From Harmothoe impar (Eukaryota > Annelida > Polychaeta > Phyllodocida > Polynoidae), in the NCBI GenBank assembly GCA_947462335.1, contig OX381718.1, positions 38,036,976 to 38,100,975 of the forward strand: a stretch of 64,000 bases of DNA, in the 5' to 3' direction. Position numbers and translations under genes: made by a program. Below are positions 61,387-64,000 of this stretch, piece by piece (position 1 is the first letter of the stretch; each line of letters starts with the position of its first letter). The notes beneath the pieces are model-generated. The model was not told the DNA's origin and ran no database searches. It saw nothing but the letters and a program-made list of their open reading frames with translations.

Positions 61387-64000
61387 AAAATCGTAGAAAA
61401 AAAGGTATGTACATTTCTCTCGTGTTTCTATTTTTACCTATAGCATACTAATAGTGCTTCTTTTGTGACAAAATGATTTTACATAATTATGTAAAACTAT
61501 GATAGCATTCAACCCTGCTACTGGTAGGTACTGCATGAGTATCTGTATACATGGTTACCAGGTATGGACATGTTAACCAGCGCCGCAATTGAAAGAGAAA
61601 GCCCAAAATGGAATCCAGAATAAGTTTGAATTCCTATATCACTGATTACAGACAGAATACTTTAACATCAGCGCTACGGAAATCAACATCATTCATATAC
61701 ATTGGAGGAAGGTGGCCTACATCATTCATCAGGTACAGCCTATATGTAGCTGTGCACTCACTGGAAGGGAAGTAGTCATGGTTAATTTACACCTATATAC
61801 CTTTGGCTCTGTTAATGACCTTTGGACCTCTACTGATGGTCATTAACCTGTCCCATACCCTGAGGTGTACATCTGTAATGTTTGATGAACACCTTCATTA
61901 GGTTAATGGTCTGCCTTTAGGGGTCTAGAAGCCAAGTGGGACCAATCTAGTTTTCTGGTCTATTTTTCAAGTACATATATCTGTTACGCCCAACGGCTTA
62001 AGGATGATGGCGCATCTACCTGCCCCCAATCTGGGAAGGTACTTTGGCAATCAGGTGTATTTCATCACAGCTGATCCCACAATCAGCCCGTGCACCCTGC
62101 CGGCCCCTTCCCCACCCCTCGGCCGTTCACTCCAGCCACGCGGTTATGTTCTGCATACATCCATTGTACGGCTCAATCTTCTCGTTATTTACATTATATA
62201 ATTATATCCTGCCACCTCTCACATAGATTGCACCTAGAGTTGGCCCCACACGTGCCGTTCTTCACAGCTCCTGTTCAGCTCTAAGGCATAACTCACCTGC
62301 CTTAGAGCCGAATCATGTATTACTTAATTTACTCGCCAGGGGTGGGCTTGATGGATATATGGGGGGCATAACTGAGCACAAAATGACGTCACTGGAACCA
62401 GAATAGTAATTGTACAGTTACCGGTTTATCTGAGACATTGATATTGATATAGCTGTCTCGAATCAGAGGTCTTGATCAGATTATAGTTTGTAGAGAATCA
62501 ACTGTCTTGATTGCTTGGTGAGTATTGAGTCTGCTTGAACATAATATTGAAAATAGGATGACCCATGAATGTGGTACATTTTAGGACCAATGAAAATAAT
62601 TAACAAAAATAAATCAGAGTTACTACCTGGCTGTAGGGTCACCAGATAGATGCACACACATAGGGTTTTGGTAGGAGGCAGGTGGGGATGAGCAACTCCT
62701 GAGTAGGTGATGAGATGTACGACATGTTGATGTTATCACCTGTACCTACCTGTCTCTACCTGTCTCTACCTGCCTCTACAAAGTACACCTGGCACAGGGG
62801 AAGCTATAGGGTGAGTGCTAAGAACTTAACTCATCACCCTGTGTACATGGAGCCATCTTGTCCCCCTCATTACCAACTAGTTGGTCAATGTTGATGAACA
62901 AATTGTCAATGTTGGTTCTACTTAGGACCGATTTTTGTACTGAAATCCATGCCAAGTACATGTATGCTGCTGACTAAACCTGTAGACCAAGTATGGGGCA
63001 GTGAACTGGAAGATAGTGGTTATAGCCTCAAGAAAGAACCAGACTTTGGTTCCCTGTCTCCTCATGCCACTGCCACCGGGACACCACAGTCGACGTGTTG
63101 CTCTCCTGTACATGTATAAATGGGGGACCACAACAATACGGATGTAAACATAAACAGATCCTACAGATGTCGCCACTGTCCCCAACCCACACAACAACTT
63201 GGGAATCCCCAGGGGCATGTGGGTCTCAAAGTGTCCCACCATATTGTACACAAGTGTCTGGCAGATGGGAGATAATTACAGAAAAACAATAGGAGAAGGG
63301 GCTAGGTGAGGGGGTGGGGCCCGGGGGTGGGGGAGCACGGGGTAATTGGACTCTAACAAGTGGCCACACCCCGCCCATACAGCTTACTGCCCGGGGAGTA
63401 GACAACATCCAGTGCAGCTTATATCTTTTTACACGTAAAAAAGAGCCTCATCCAAGGGGACTCCCCAGCTGCTTTCTGCATTACCTCCACAGGTGTCTTA
63501 AGGGGTGGGAGGAAGGGGTAGAAAAATGGAAAAGCAAGAGTGAGAAAACCTGATGTGATAATGGATGGGAGTCTTACAAGTGTGTACTGCGCACCGGTCT
63601 TACTCAGTGTCCAGGTGGTGTACACACAACAGGTGCCTGGTTTTTCTATGTGAACCACAGGGAGGTGAGTTATGCCTTTGAGAAAAGCTGTACAGGAGCA
63701 CTGATCAGATGATGGACTGCACGTGTAGTAGGGCCAACTCTAGGTGCACTATAACTGAGGGTGGCAGGAAATAGATATAATAAAAAAAGAAGTACCTGGG
63801 GACAAGGGAAGTGTGATTGAATGGGGTAAAAAAGATTGTGACTTGGGGAGGGGGTGCACGATGGAGGAAAGACTGGGACGAATGGGAGAAGTGGGAAACA
63901 AGAAGGCGGGCAGGCAGCCAGAGAAGCGAGCATTTGAAAAGGGACCGCATAAACACTAACGTAAGCTGCCTCGCCGCGTTATCACAGTGGATTGAAATAT
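61383..64000. other. Intergenic, no gene seen
   Basis: Short frames only, none with a recognisable motif. CTACCTGT and CACCTG words are frequent near 62740-62790. Runs of G and C occur near 63300-63340. Confidence 0.4.

Overview
This is a window of a eukaryotic, animal-type genome, most likely from a marine invertebrate (a lancelet or a similar deuterostome or lophotrochozoan; the species cannot be fixed from sequence alone). The evidence is one spliced fragment of a rhodopsin-family GPCR with GT-AG introns, long non-coding tracts, and a dense, nested load of mobile elements of metazoan type. No bacterial operon, CRISPR array, rRNA or tRNA gene was seen. Almost all recognisable coding capacity belongs to mobile elements.

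Layout: (1) 1-7197, 5' portion of a decayed Ty3-like LTR retrotransposon on the minus strand (5' LTR, gag, frameshifted pol), cut by the window edge. (2) 8853-9934, the last two coding exons of a host class A GPCR on the plus strand. (3) 10.4-15.2 kb, a series of short inverted-repeat (MITE-like) elements. (4) 16.8-19.0 kb, a decayed Penelope-like element (PLE, RT plus GIY-YIG) on the minus strand. (5) 19134-26562, a 7.4-kb DNA transposon with about 0.9-kb terminal inverted repeats and a broken minus-strand gene for an XPG/FEN1-like protein (Academ-like). (6) 26798-27624, a TA-flanked pogo/mariner-like non-autonomous element. (7) 29618-42342, a nearly intact 12.7-kb Ty3-like element on the minus strand with 415-bp LTRs, a 4-bp target duplication, gag, pol and two further ORFs between pol and the 3' LTR. 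(8) 46.85-49.6 kb, a second PLE on the plus strand with a long uninterrupted RT/GIY-YIG ORF, bracketed by a perfect 63-bp inverted repeat. (9) 50-64 kb, repeats, minisatellites and MITEs without a convincing gene.

The two LTR elements are related. They share a 12-nt primer site matching the 3' end of tRNA-His, a -1 gag-pol shift placed directly at the gag stop, a CCHC knuckle, and an AT-hook-like integrase tail. The features most worth following are the two extra ORFs of the 12.7-kb element (ORF3 and ORF4 separated by 4 nt; ORF4 combines two zinc-finger-like modules, an RG-rich stretch, a proline tract and a coiled coil) and the XPG-domain transposon with long terminal inverted repeats rich in TCAAGGTCA sites.
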